In this document: positions 45,093-62,224 of the stretch, piece after piece | Position numbering within the stretch: position 1 is the first letter of the stretch | Layout: the number at the start of each line of letters is the position of its first letter | NCBI GenBank assembly: GCA_026826555.1 | Contig: JAKSZT010054566.1 | Location: 80,736 to 144,735 of the forward strand | Length of the DNA stretch: 64,000 nucleotides | Direction: 5' to 3' | DNA from: Tolypeutes matacus | Taxonomy: Eukaryota; Chordata; Mammalia; Cingulata; Chlamyphoridae | Position numbers and translations under genes: made by a program | Notes under the pieces: generated by a model | The model's database searches: none | What the model was told of the DNA's origin: nothing | Seen by the model: the letters and a program-made list of their open reading frames with translations, nothing else

Positions 45093-45358
45093 AATTAGCT
45101 TTTAAATTTCATTTTCTAATTTTTGTTGCTGATATATAGAAATACATTTGATATTTATATATGATCTTTTATACAATTATTTTGCTAAATTCACTTTCCT
45201 CCAGTAAAATACTGAATGGAAAAGTTGATGGCAGATGTGCCTGTCTTGTTCTCCATATTTCACAACTGAGTGTAATTTTGCCCTAGGTTTTTATTTTTAT
45301 AGAAATACTTTATCAAATTAAGAAAATTCCTTTTTATTCCTAGTTTGCCAAGAGTTTT

Positions 45359-45507
45359 ATTTTATTTTTTTTAATTTATTCATTTATCCCCCCCTTGCTG
45401 CTTGTGCTCGCTGGGTCAGCTAACCACGCCGTGCGGGCGGGCTTGCCTTCACCAGGAGGCCCCAGGAACCGAACCCGGGGCCTCCCATATGGTAAACGGG
45501 AGCCCTC
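45359..45507 (-). mobile_element. DAS-like SINE with extended GC-rich body
   Basis: Perfect 14-bp target duplications TTGCCAAGAGTTTT lie at 45345-45358 and 45508-45521. The body has 'gctgcttgtgctcgctgggtcagc', 'ccaggaaccgaacccgggg' and 'ctcccatatggtaaacggg' after a T-rich tail. It is longer than the copies at 13.6 and 35.8 kb. Confidence 0.9.
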
Positions 45508-46969
45508 TTGCCAAGAGTTTTGATGCAGGCATGAGTGTTGAATTTTATCAAGTGCTTTCTTTGTGTCTACTGAGATGATAATATGGTTTTTCTTCTTTAG
45601 TTAATGTGGTGAATTACATTAATATACAAATGTAAACCCAACCTTGCCTTCCTGGTCATGATGTTTATTCTTTTTATTTATAATTGGAGTCAATTTGCTA
45701 ATATTTTGATTAGGACTTTGTGTCTATGTTCAAGAAAGAGATTGGCCTCGGGTTTTCTTTGTTATACATTTTGGTATGAAGATGATGCAGGCCTTCCTTA
45801 TAGAAGAAGTTTGGAAGTGTTTTCCTTTTTTTCCCCTGTTTTTGTAAAAGTTTAGTAAGTTTGATGTTATTTCTTACTTAAATGTTTAGAAGAATTCATT
45901 GGTAAAAGCTTCTGGGGAACTATTCAGATTTTTTTTCCTTGTGCCAGTGCCGTTGAGTTTTTCAATGAATTTCTCTATCTAAATTTTCAGAAGTTTTGGC
46001 TAAAAGTTGTTTGCAATATCCTCTCATTATCTTTTTATTCCTGTAGAATCTGTAGCTATGTCTCTTTTTCATTTCTGGTATTAGTTATTTGTGCCTTTTC
46101 TTTTTTTCTCAATCGTCTTGCTAAGGCTTTATCAATCTCACTCATCTTTTCAAAGAACCACATTTGAATTGCTGATTTTCTTCATTTTGTTTTCTATTTC
46201 ATTGATTTCTGGTCTTTATTATATCCTTTCTCTATGCTCTTTGAAGCTAATTTACTGTTCTTTTCCTAACTTCTTGAGATGCTTACTTAAATCTCTCATT
46301 TTTGTCTTTCTTTTTCTTTTCCAAAATATATATTTAGGGTATAAATTACCCCCAAGGTTCAACTTACTGGGTTTCCACAAGTTTTGATAAGTTATATTTT
46401 CATCTTTAATCAGTTAAAATATCTTCTACTTTCAATTGTGATGTCTCTTTCGACACACTGATTATTTAGATGTTTCATGGAATAATTTTCAAGTATCTGG
46501 GAATTTTCTTGATAACTTATTGTTATTAATTTCTAGCTTAATTACACTGACAAAAAAGTATGCTTTCATTCCTTTAACATTTATTAAGACTTGTTTTAGG
46601 GCCCAGAATATGACCAATTACTGATATATTTGGATTAAAATCGACATCTATTTGCTTTAAATTTGTTCAATCTTTTCTTTGGTCCTTTTTTTCTCTTTTC
46701 TTGCTTTTGGATTAATCAAGTGTATTTTAATTCAGATTCCCTCATTTATTGTGTGATTATCCACCCATCGTGACCATGCCCCATCCCCCAATCATTTGAA
46801 TGATTTTGTATATCTTTCATGTATATTTGGATGAACCAATCCCCACGAAACCCCCCCCAATAATCCCCCGCAGTACCCATTGTAACCCTTCTGTGATCCA
46901 AATCCTCCATGAACATTTAGTCCATAAAATAATCAAATACACTTACTAGGAAAAAGAAACAAGTGTGAT

Positions 46970-47369
46970 NNNNNNNNNNNNNNNNNNNNNNNNNNNNNNN
47001 NNNNNNNNNNNNNNNNNNNNNNNNNNNNNNNNNNNNNNNNNNNNNNNNNNNNNNNNNNNNNNNNNNNNNNNNNNNNNNNNNNNNNNNNNNNNNNNNNNNN
47101 NNNNNNNNNNNNNNNNNNNNNNNNNNNNNNNNNNNNNNNNNNNNNNNNNNNNNNNNNNNNNNNNNNNNNNNNNNNNNNNNNNNNNNNNNNNNNNNNNNNN
47201 NNNNNNNNNNNNNNNNNNNNNNNNNNNNNNNNNNNNNNNNNNNNNNNNNNNNNNNNNNNNNNNNNNNNNNNNNNNNNNNNNNNNNNNNNNNNNNNNNNNN
47301 NNNNNNNNNNNNNNNNNNNNNNNNNNNNNNNNNNNNNNNNNNNNNNNNNNNNNNNNNNNNNNNNNNNNN
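46970..47369. other. Assembly gap (400 N)
   Basis: There are exactly 400 N bases, bordered on the right by A-rich sequence. The true length is unknown. Any translation across it is meaningless. Confidence 0.99.
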
Positions 47370-48199
47370 AAAAAAAAAAAGTAAAAAAAAAAAAAAGTGT
47401 ATTTTAAATTATTAGTTAATTATCCCCTCTATTAGCTTATTAGGTATAGCATTCTTTTATTATTCTTTCAATATTTACTCTAGAGATTAAAACATTAATT
47501 CTCAACTCATCATAATATAATGTAAAATTATACTTTTACCACTTCCCAGATAGTGCAGAGAACTTACCACCCTTTCACTCAATTTATTTCCTTTCCCTCT
47601 GTTGTGCTATTGTCATGTGCTTTCATTTTACATATATTTTAAAGTCCAGAAAACATTATTTCTAAAGCAGTATTAATTTGGTTTTACCCTCATATTTACA
47701 CTTATGATGCTTTTCTTTCATGCATTACCTCACTTCAACTTTGGCATTTTCCTGCTTCCTGGAGAATTCGCTTTAGTATTATTTTTAGTGTACATTTCTG
47801 TGGTGAAGTCTCTGTTCTGTATAGAGACTGGCCTTTGTGTGTGTGTGTGCGTGCGCACTTTGACAATAACGTTCCATCATCCTCTAGCTTCCATTATTCC
47901 TAGTTAAGGTCTTAGGGTTGTTGCTTTGAAAGTAATGTGTCTTTTTTCTCCTCCAGCCATTTTTAAGATTTCCTATTTCATTTTCAACAGTTTTCCTATA
48001 AATTGCCTGTGTGGTTTTCTTTGAAGTTCAAAGATCTGTTTTTGAATTTGTGGCTTGATGTCCTTCATCAGTTTGGAAAGGCTCTTGCTTGGTAGGCCAT
48101 AAACATTGGATTTTGTCTCCCTGGCTTTGTGACACTTCTGTGAGCTCCATTTAGCTCTTTGGTAGGTACTTTCCATTTAGTTTTGTATAGTAAAGAATG

Positions 48200-49049
48200 A
48201 GCCTTACCCAAAGGAAGATCTGGCCTTTGCCTTTGACTCTTAGGAGGTGTTCTCTAAGCTTTTGGAATGTCTTGCCTGATAAGAGTGTGCTTGTTTATCT
48301 GAAGCTTTGGGGCCCACTGGATAGTTTAGTAATGTGATTTAGTTTTGGGCCACATGGTATCAGCCCAACCTCTGGAAGGGCTGGAGACAAAGTTCAGCCA
48401 TGGAGGCAGTCAACCATGTCCTCATAATCAAGCCCCAGGAAAAACTCTGGACACCAAGGCTTGGGTGAGCTTCCCTCACTGGCAATACCTCGTGTATATT
48501 GACTTATGTCACTGCCAGAAAAGTTAATGCTGTCCATAACTCAGCTGAGAAAGGACAACTGGAAGCTTCATGCTTGGAACTTTCCTGGACTCTGCCCCAT
48601 GAGTCTTTTCCCTTGGATGATTTTAATATGTATTCTTTTGCTATAATAGACCATAACTGTGAGTGTAACAGCTTTTGGTGAATTCTTCTAGCCAATTTTT
48701 GAACCTGAGGTTAGTCTTGGGGATCCTCGAACATGCAATTGGTATGAGGAGTGGGGGTGGTTTGGGGGACTCCCAAACTCTGAGTTGGTGTCAGAAGTGA
48801 GGGTGGTCTTTTAGATTATTCCCTAGTTCTGTAGGTTTCTTGGCCTTTTGCCCCATGCAGCCTAGGATTCTGGAAATGTCTTGAGGGAAAAGTAAAAGGC
48901 TTCTCAGTCTGTTGGGGTTTAGCCACCTCTCTGTGATTCTCTTTTCTCTGGAATCTTGATTCCTCAAGATTCTACATTCTTAGTAGGTTCTGAACTCCAT
49001 TTTTTGTCTCCCCTGCCCCATGATATTGCCAGAAACTCTAGGCAGCCAC

Positions 49050-49050
<1 letters not shown>
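48200..49050. repeat. Old LTR-like repeat
   Basis: The word order 'aatcaagccccaggaaaaactctggacaccaaggcttgggtgagc', 'tcttttcccttggatga' and 'gctataatagaccataactgtgagtgtaacagc' resembles a widespread mammalian LTR or L1 5'-end family that I cannot name securely. No coding. Confidence 0.45.
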
Positions 49051-54453
<5,403 letters not shown>

Positions 54454-54454
54454 A

Positions 54455-55714
54455 GCTTGGCCTCAGTGCCGGAGTGGACCTGGCCCCCTGTTCCGTCATT
54501 GCCTCAACGGGCCCTTCCGGAGCACCTGTGCCGGGCCCGCCCCGCCCCGGGCTCTGAGATGCTGTGCAAAGCAGTCAGAGCTCTGCCCTGAGCCAGGTCC
54601 TGCTGTTAACTCCTTAGTAATTTTTATTCCACAGATGAGAAAACTGAGGCAAGACCACATGTCCAGTTCAAAGCCAGGCTGCCTGGCTCAAGCCCTGTGC
54701 TCCTCGGGGGAAGGGAGGGATAGGATGAGGGCCTCCTCCAGGTGAGTCCCCAGGTGTGGTAAACTGCAGCCATCCCCCACACCCCACACCCCCAAAGTTA
54801 AAGACAGATGGGGGGTGGGAGTGGGTAGCACCCAGACCCCTAGATCTTCACTGGGACACTGCCTTTCCCTGCCCTCCTTTGCCCTGTTGCCCCAAATCGT
54901 ACCCAGTGCATTCAGGCCTGGTCACATCTCTGTAAATGAGGTGATCGCATCCCCATCCGTGCTGCTGCTGTGGAGAGAGCCCGAGAGGGCGAGGCAGGCC
55001 CCTCCACGGGAGCAAGGCATCAGCCTCACCCAGCCAGCCCATCGGAGTCAGCAGGCCTGGCTATTCCCAGAAATTATATATACTGTTCAGCAGAGTGCAA
55101 GAGTGAGAAATAAAATATTAATGTCTTTTAAATTTCATCACCCTAATAGTCCACTGCGAGGCATCGACAGGACACATCTGAAACTCTCCCAAGGACAGAG
55201 GGCAGAGCTCACCCTCTCCCACAGCAGACACTGTTGACAAAGTACTTCCAGGCTTCTCTTCCCAGAGACTCACAGATTGCTGCAGAGTGAGGGAGTGTTC
55301 ATTGAGAACTAAAGGGGCAGACAACAAGGGTAATACTAGCAAACAGTTTTGAACCTCTTGGGGTGGTGGGAACTCACACCCTTCTCTAGGATCATGGCCT
55401 TCAAGCCCCCATGCGGCTGGCATTTCCATAACCTCATTCTGCAGCTGAGAACATGAAGGCCTGGAGGGCTCAAGCAACCTGCCCCAGGTAACAGTGAGTT
55501 GGGAAGGGGTCAGCGATGAAAGTGAAAGGAGGACTCTGGAGGGGCCCCCCTCTGACCTGCTCCCAGGAACCTTCTGCCCCCATCCCACCCTAGTTTCCAG
55601 CATTTGCAGCAGCCCCTGTTGTGCAATAGCTGGAGGTGGAGCAGCCAGAGCCAAGTACAGGTCCGAAGTCTGGGCCCATCTGCACAGCTCGAAGGTCACA
55701 CAAACCCCTCTGTT
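54455..55714. other. Intergenic downstream of FAM187B
   Basis: MIR-like words near 54600-54720 ('ttccacagatgagaaaactgaggc'). The rest is unassigned. No exon of FXYD5 (next gene in the human order) is recognised. Confidence 0.6.
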
Positions 55715-56253
55715 ATAGACAGACTCTAAGGTGACCCAGTGATTTCCCACCTCCTGGTGTCCCATCCTTGTGTGATCCCTTCCCCTTAAGTGCACGTGAG
55801 ACCTGTGACTTGCTTCTAACCATAGACCATGGCAAAGCTATGGGCCGCTGCTCATTGATAGGTCACATTGTGCAAGACTCTGTCCTAGCAGGCTGGAGCG
55901 AGGGATTCTCCTTGCTGGCTTGACACCAACAGCCGGGTTGAGGACGCGGCCCAAGGAACTGTGGGCAGCCTCTAGGAAATGTAAGCGGCCTCTAGGATGT
56001 GAGGGTGGCCTCCAGTTGACAGCCAGCACAAAGCTTAGGGCCCTTAGCCACACAGCTACAACAAAGTAAATTCTGGCAAGAGTTTAGAAGCAGATTCTTC
56101 CCCAGTTGAGGAAAACACAGCCCGGTCAGCACCTTGGTTGCAGCTTTGCGAGACCCAGCAAAGCCACATCCTGAACTCCAGACCCATAGAAACTGAGATT
56201 ACAAACGTGAGATCACTAAATTTGTGATGGATTATCAGCAATAGATAACCAAC
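55715..56253 (+). repeat. Old ERVL/MaLR-like LTR fragment
   Basis: The order 'tttcccacctcctggtgtccc', 'gtgacttgcttctaacca', 'cccgggttgaggac'-like, 'gaagcagattcttccccagttgag' and 'tagataaccaa' matches a widespread mammalian LTR. It is diverged and carries no genes. Confidence 0.55.
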
Positions 56254-56519
56254 ACTCCCACCCATATCCCCCAGCCTACGCTGAGATCTCCTGCAGCTTC
56301 AGCAGTCATCTAGATGGTTCCGGTAAGAACCATGGCTTCCTAACTCCTGCACCCACTTCTCCCTGACAGGTGGTTTTATTTGCCTAAGGAACCTGCTGGG
56401 CCATGCATGGGGTAGGCTGAAAGGTGAGCAGCTGATGCCCTCAGGAACAATCCTTATCCATGAAGAATGGGAATTGTAGGATAAACATCCAGCTTCTTCA
56501 CCCCAGGTACCCTGGTTTA

Positions 56520-57590
56520 AGTCTTTTGTAGACCCCAGAAAATAATGTTCTTAAGCTAACCCATTCTTGCACATGGGTGTGTGGGACCTATTGGTTAGGT
56601 TCAGTTAAGTTAGGTTCAGTTAGACCACTATGATGGTTAGGCTAATGTGTTAACTTGGCCAGGTAATAGTACCCAGTTGTATGGCCAAGCAAGCACTGGG
56701 CTAATTGTAATACAAGGGCATTTCATGGACTTTAATCATCAGTGAGTTGATTGCATAGAGGGCTGGTTACATCTACAGTCAACTGAGGAGAGTGCCATCA
56801 GCAATGAGTGATCCCTCAATCAGCGGAAGGCCTGAAAAGAAGTGATTTCAGCATTCAGAGAGAATTTCTATCTCCTGGGGCTTGAGGAGTCCCTGGCTTG
56901 CAGCCTGCTGTACAGAATTAGGACTTGTATAGCCTCTCAGTTACATGAGACAATTTTATAAAATCTCATACTATTTACAGATATCTCCTATTGGTTCTGT
57001 TTCCCTAGAGAACCCTGACTGACACAACCACTTTGATTAGAGTGCTTTTAGGACCTTTGATTAGACTACATCAGTGAGGCATGACCCAGGTTGGGTCTCG
57101 GCCCTCTTGCTGGAGTCTTCTATAAGCAGAAAACTGACAAAGTAGAAACACACAGGGAAAGACAGCTGCCATCTTACCCTGCCATGTGAGGAAGACTCCA
57201 GGATCACCTGCAGCTGTAGAAAGACAGCGAAACCCCGAGAGGCTGAGAGAGAGGCAGAGGCTGGAATCAGTGGAGCAGCTTGAAGCAAGGAGAAGGGAGA
57301 GATGGGTCAAGTGCCTGATCGCCCACAGCTGAGCTCAGGGAAGAAGTGAAGATAGTGAAGGCAGTTACCTCAGCAGAGACCAGCCTCCATTTTGCCTTGT
57401 CACGTGGCAAGACTCCAGGATCACCAGCAACCGACCTTGGTGAGACAGCATCTCTGATGATGCCTTGATTTGGATATTTTCACAGCCTTGGAACTGTAAG
57501 ATTTTTGCCTAATAAATTCCCATTATAAAAGCCAACCCACTTCTGGTATTTTGCTCCCAGCACCCTTAGCAAATGAAAACACCCGAACAG
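56520..57590 (+). mobile_element. LTR related to family A, interrupted by another LTR
   Basis: The left part ('tttgtagaccccagaaaataatgttcttaagctaaccc') and the right part ('tttgattagactacatcagtgaggcatgaccc' to 'aataaattcccattataaaagccaac') align with the beginning and remainder of 61480-62224. They are separated by an inserted element at 56630-57024. Confidence 0.75.
56630..57024 (+). mobile_element. MLT1/MaLR-like LTR inserted in another LTR
   Basis: It starts TATGATGGTTAGGCTAATGT and ends 'ttctgtttccctagagaaccctgactgacaca', the classic MaLR-like termini. ACCACT lies on both sides of the insertion, consistent with a short target duplication. Confidence 0.7.
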
Positions 57591-57744
57591 TGCAATTCTG
57601 AGGCACATTCTGCACATTCTCCCAGAGGGTCCCCAGTGGGGCCGAGCTTCAGTTGTCTCCAGCAGTAAGCAGCTCAATGCATCATTTGCCAGCTTACCCC
57701 CTTCCCTGTCTCAGTCTCCCTCACTACTGCTTCCCAGGATTATA

Positions 57745-57966
57745 TTCTTCAAATATTTTATTCAGGAAGAGGATGTAGCTCAAGTGGTTGAGTGCCTGCT
57801 TCCCATGTACAAGGTCCTAGGTTTGATCCCCAGTACCTCCTAAAAACAAAACAAAAACCAATTCTGATTGGGGAGTGGATATAGCTCCGTGGTTGAGCGC
57901 CTGCTTCCCATGGATGAGGTCCTGGGTTCAATCCCTGGTACCTCCTAAAAAAAAAATTTTTTTTTT
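57745..57966 (+). mobile_element. Two tandem tRNA-derived SINEs
   Basis: Unit 1 (57745-57859) and unit 2 (57867-57966) both have A-box TAGCTCAAGTGG / TAGCTCCGTGGT and B-box GGTTTGATCC / GGTTCAATCC, and end TACCTCCTAAAA. Unit 2 is bounded by AATTCTG at 57860-57866 and 57967-57973, so it inserted into the tail side of unit 1. Confidence 0.85.
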
Positions 57967-58003
57967 AATTCTGCCCAATACTCTTTCTCCTCTCCTGGGT
58001 ATC

Positions 58004-58615
58004 TGTATAAGTCGACCAAAGGAGTGCTGATGCAAAATACCAGAAATCGGTTGGTTTTTATAAAGGGTATTTATTTGGGGTAGAAGCTTAGAGTTACCAG
58101 GCCATAAAGCATAAGTTTCTTCCCTCACCAAAGTCTGTTGCTACGTATTGGAGCAAGGCAGCTGCCAATGTTTGCCAGGGTTCAGGCTTCTTGGGTTCCT
58201 CTCTTCTCGGGGCTGCATTTCTCTCCAGGCTTAGTGCCTCTATTTCCTCCACAAGGTCAGCTGTAGACTATGAGGCTCTCTAGGCTTTGCTTCGCTCCAC
58301 AAGGCCAGCTGTGAACTCTCAGGTGAACGGCTCATCTCTATCCCGGGGCCTTCTCTCCTTCCTCATGACCAAGCTCTCTGTCTGCTTGCCTCTCCGGGCT
58401 CCAGCATCAAAACTCCAACATCAGAACTGCCTTTGCCATGCCTTTTATCTTCGATTCCCCACCCACAAAGGGTGGGGCTCAACACCCTACTGACGTGGCC
58501 CAATCAAAGCCCCAATTGTAACTTAATCATGCCCAGATGAACAGATCAGTTTACAAGCATAATCCAATATCTATTTTTGGAATTCATAACTTCATCAAAC
58601 TGCCAAACTGCTACA
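58004..58615 (-). mobile_element. Solo LTR, family A, minus strand
   Basis: This 612-bp element reads TGTATAAGTCGACC ... CTGCTACA, with perfect 5-bp duplications GTATC at 57999-58003 and 58616-58620. It is longer than the 549-bp copy because of extra internal sequence near 58270-58330. No genes. Confidence 0.9.
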
Positions 58616-58620
58616 GTATC

Positions 58621-58880
58621 CAAAGACATGAATGTGAGAACTTTTGTTGTCCTAAAGGTCCCTGAGGACCTTTTTTTGTTCTCTGTTGTTCAGATTGGGT
58701 AATTTCTATTAATCCATCTTCAAATTCACTGACTCTTTGTTATCTCCATTCTACTATTGAGTCCATCCAGTGAGTTTTTCCTTTAATTATTGTATTTTTC
58801 AGTTCTAAAAATTCTGTTTGGTTTTTCTTTATGTCTTTCATTTTTTCCCTGATACTTTGTATTTTCATATTTACTTTAAG
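58621..58880 (-). repeat. Old L1 fragment
   Basis: The text 'aatccatcttcaaattcactgactctttgttatctccattctactattgagtccatccagtgag' is typical antisense L1 sequence. The LTR at 58004-58615 and the SINEs to its left are inserted in it. Confidence 0.6.
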
Positions 58881-59387
58881 GGGTAACACTAACTCCAGTA
58901 CCAGGGTTGCTAACTCAATACCCTACAGTAGCTAAACAGAAAACAAAAAGAAGAGGAAAGGCCTTAGGAGAGCTTTGGGGGATGTGGAGAGTTCTTATAT
59001 GGGGGCAGGGGGGACTGTGAGGATATGTCATAAAGTTCTAGCTGATTATTGCCATGCAGGGAGGCAGGCTTGGTTCTACTAAAAGTTTGAAGTGATTCTG
59101 GAAATCCAATGTATGAATGTTGGCTCAAAAAAGTTTTCAAATACAACGCAAGCCAAATAAAACATGCCTGTAGTCTAAATTCTGCCCACAGGTGTCAGTC
59201 TGGGAGTTCTTGCTTCAACCTTTATTGGGGTCAAGGGTACCCCAATAAATTATTAATTCAATTATTAATTCAACAAATATTTATTGAGTTAGAGTATCCA
59301 GGGAGAGCTTCTCTGAAGAGGTGACATTTTAGCTGAACTTTGAATGACAAGAAAAAGGTGGACAAGCAGAGTTCTGGAGGAAGGTTG

Positions 59388-59883
59388 TGTTAGTTTCCTA
59401 TGCTACTGTAACTAATTTCCAACGATTCAGTGGCTTTTAAAACAATACAAATTTATTATTTTACAGTACTGGAGGTTAGAAGTCTGAAATGGATCTTATT
59501 TGGCTAAAATCAAGGTGTTGGCAGGACTGAATTTCCCTGGAGGCTCTAGGCGAGAATGCCTTTTCCAGCTTCTAGAAATGCCTTCGTTCCTTGGTTTGTG
59601 GTCCCCTTCCATCTTCAAAGCCACAGTGTAGTATCTTTACATCTCTCTCTGACTCTCTAACCTCTGCTTCCAGGGCCACAGGGCCTCTGCTTCTCTAGCC
59701 CTCTGCCTCCCTTTTGTAAGGACCTTTCTGATATCATTGACCTCAACTGGATAGTCCAGGATCCTCTCCCCAGCTCAGGATCCTAACTCTGCAAAGTCCC
59801 TTTGGACATGGTCAGTAACATATGCACAGGTTCCAGGCATTGGGAGTGGACATCTCTGGGGGTCCATAATTCAGCCTCCCACA
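59388..59883. repeat. Mammalian-wide LTR-like repeat
   Basis: It starts TGTTAGTTTCCTATGCTACTG and ends CATAATTCAGCCTCCCACA, with the characteristic interior 'ttacagtactggaggttagaagtctgaaat'. It is an ancient, well-known repeat type whose subfamily I do not assign. 58881-59387 has no recognised feature. Confidence 0.6.
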
Positions 59884-60725
59884 AAGTGGTTCCAGGCAGA
59901 GGCAGTATTGTAAAGACTTTCAGGTCCGTGTATGCTTGATGGATGGAGCTCACTGGGATAGGGAGGCAGTCGTGACTTATCAAGGAGGTAGCCAGGGCCA
60001 ATCATGTAGGGCCCTCAGGGCCAGAGTAAGGGCTTTGGACTTTATCCTGAGTGGGATGGGAGCCATGGAAGTGTTTGGGGGCAGTGGAGGGATGTGATCT
60101 GATAGCCATTTAAAATGGTGATTACTAAGGGTGGGACACTCCCATGTTGGGGCAGGGAGTAACAGCCACTTTCCACGCAGCTCCTGGACAATGAGAAGCT
60201 TTCAGCAGAAGTGGTAAAGCAGTCCTCACTACTCCCACCCCCTTCGCAGAGTGCAGTGTAGCTTAAAGACATGATATGCCCCACATTCCATTTTTAACCA
60301 TCCTATTCTTTCCCTTTTCTTTCCATATTATAATTTTTTTAAACTTCTCAGGCCTACTTTCTAAAGAAATAATTGCTAATAAATGCAATTCAAGCACTTG
60401 GCCTTGCTGTAGTAGCCCCTTCTATCTGTTAGAAAAAGAAAAGGGGAGAAAAGATTTCCTTTTCTCTTGAACCTGCAGAAATGCAGACAAGATGGCCACC
60501 AGCCTATATGTCACCTTAGTGAAAATTTTAAAAGGCTCCTTCCATATGGATGAAGCTTACTGGCTTGGTGAGTAGAGCAAGGACTGGGCCCCTGTTTACC
60601 CATTGGCTAGACACTTTGCATAGCGCTCAACCTGCACAACTGCACGCAGCAACCCTGAATACAGACACTCTAAGTCATGAAGCCGTATTTTCAAATGTTA
60701 TTTCTATCAGAGGAGTCCCGCAAAT
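59884..60725. other. Intergenic, nothing recognised
   Basis: No coding exon, RNA gene or clear repeat is supported here. Confidence 0.5.
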
Positions 60726-61010
60726 TATTCTGTATTAGTTGGGATAGGATAGACTCTGCTGCAATAACAAGCCCCAGAAATTCAGCTGCTTAAAACAAAA
60801 GTTTATTTCCTGCTCACATCATAAGTGGATGCAGCTCAGGTGACTTTCTTCCAAGCGGTGACTCAGAGGTCCAAACTGCCACCTGGAGTATTGTTTCCAA
60901 GCTCACCACAGAGTGAAGGGACAGAACATGGAATCAGGGATGGGTGTTAGGGCTGGGCCTAACATTTGTTTTGTCCACATTTCATTGGCCAGGACTCAGC
61001 CGCACGGCCC
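60726..61010. repeat. Old interspersed repeat (same type as host of 21.6-kb LTR)
   Basis: 'gtattagttgggataggatag ... ctgcttaaaacaaaagtttatttcctgctcacatcataag' resembles the sequence around 21570-21599 plus 22272-22400, which flanks the LTR there. Family not named. Confidence 0.5.
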
Positions 61011-61479
61011 ACACCTAACTGCAAAGGAGGCTGGGAAACATGGTCTTCTGTGGAATTGTTGAGCACCAGCCATACTGCCACCGGCCAGTTTTCAGAGATT
61101 GGAGATATGTCCTCTGAAGGCAACTTTAACCCCCCAAAATATCTATAATTCTGACCCCTTGTTACAATACTTTATTAACCTCACAGTAACATTTAAATCA
61201 ACATCTCCTAATTCCTAAAACTTTTGTGTACTTGTCGTTTCTTTATTCAGACATGGAAGGATCATGGGCACCTACCTCTTTTCTCACATTTAGGTAAAAA
61301 TAAGGCTTTCAGTCTGCCAGAGTCTTTATTTAAATAAAGAGGTTCATATGATCCACATCCTTTAACAACAGTTCGCGGCACAGCCTGCCAGCCTTCACAG
61401 GGCTTTTTGGCCATGGTCTTCCTAAATCCTCAAGCAAACCCAAGAAGAGCCTACATTTGTTTAAAACCCCATCAATGGC

Positions 61480-62224
61480 TAGGGCAGTTTGAGATTATTT
61501 TATGAATCCCCGAAAGAAAAAGATTATGTTTGTAAGCTAATCTATTCCTCTGGGTGCGGTACACTTTGATTGCATTGAATTCAGTTGAGGGGACTTTGAT
61601 TAGACTTGATGAGATTGCTTTAGGGCTTTTAAATAGACAATGACAGTGAGGCATGGCATGATTCAGGTTGATTCTCTGCCCCCTTGCTGGGTCTGATATA
61701 AACAGACACACTCAGACAGACACAGGAAGAGAGAGCTCTGACATTTTTGATCCTGCTATGTGACAGTAAGGAAAGGCTCAAATAGCTGAGGGCTCCAGAG
61801 ACATGAGCCATTTGCCTGATAGTTCACAGCTGAACTTGGGAAGAGAGTGAAAGAGCTGAGACTGATATAGGAGGCCCAGAAAGAAACAAGCCCTATGCCA
61901 GGAGAGAGGGGACTACAGGATCACTTAAGCACAAACCCTCAAGAGGCTGGGCCCATGGAGCAGCTCAAGAGGAAAGGGTGAGCCCGGAGGGGAAGCTTGA
62001 AACCTGGGTGGAGGTCGGCAGCCATCTTGCTTCACCACGTGGTAGCGCAACAGGATTAAAAACAAACAGTAGCTGCCTTTTGTGAGAAAGCATCTCTGAT
62101 GGTGCCTGGGTTCGGACTTCTCCTGGCCTTGGAACTGTAAGCTTTTACCGCAAATAAATCCCCATTACAAAAGCCAACAGATTTCTGGTACTTTGCATTG
62201 GCAGCCCTTTGGCAAACTAAAACA
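61480..62224 (+). mobile_element. Solo LTR related to family A (745 bp)
   Basis: It carries 'ggaactgtaagcttttaccgcaaataaatccccattacaaaag' near its 3' end and ends AACTAAAACA. Perfect 5-bp duplications ATGGC lie at 61475-61479 and 62225-62229. It starts TAGGGCAGTTTG, with TG mutated to TA. No genes. Confidence 0.85.

Larger units (their letters stand above)
39640..48200 (-). mobile_element. L1-rich block, mosaic and mostly minus strand
   Basis: Successive L1 pieces occur: 3' UTR words (39715-39910, 40980-41250), ORF2 C-terminal remnants (minus-strand peptide at 42195-42010), a dispersed 3'-UTR-like block (43190-44470), and ORF2 remnants (45520-46700, 47400-48180). It is interrupted by an LTR (42271-42819), two SINEs and an assembly gap. 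All frames are broken. 39214-39640 has no recognised feature. Confidence 0.75.

Noticed and set aside
46965..47384. 139-codon open frame made of X residues
   Set aside because: It is a translation of the N gap.
57745..57966. A- and B-box motifs considered as functional tRNA genes
   Set aside because: The bodies cannot form a complete cloverleaf with acceptor pairing by eye. They end in A-rich tails and have relatives at other loci, so they are SINEs.
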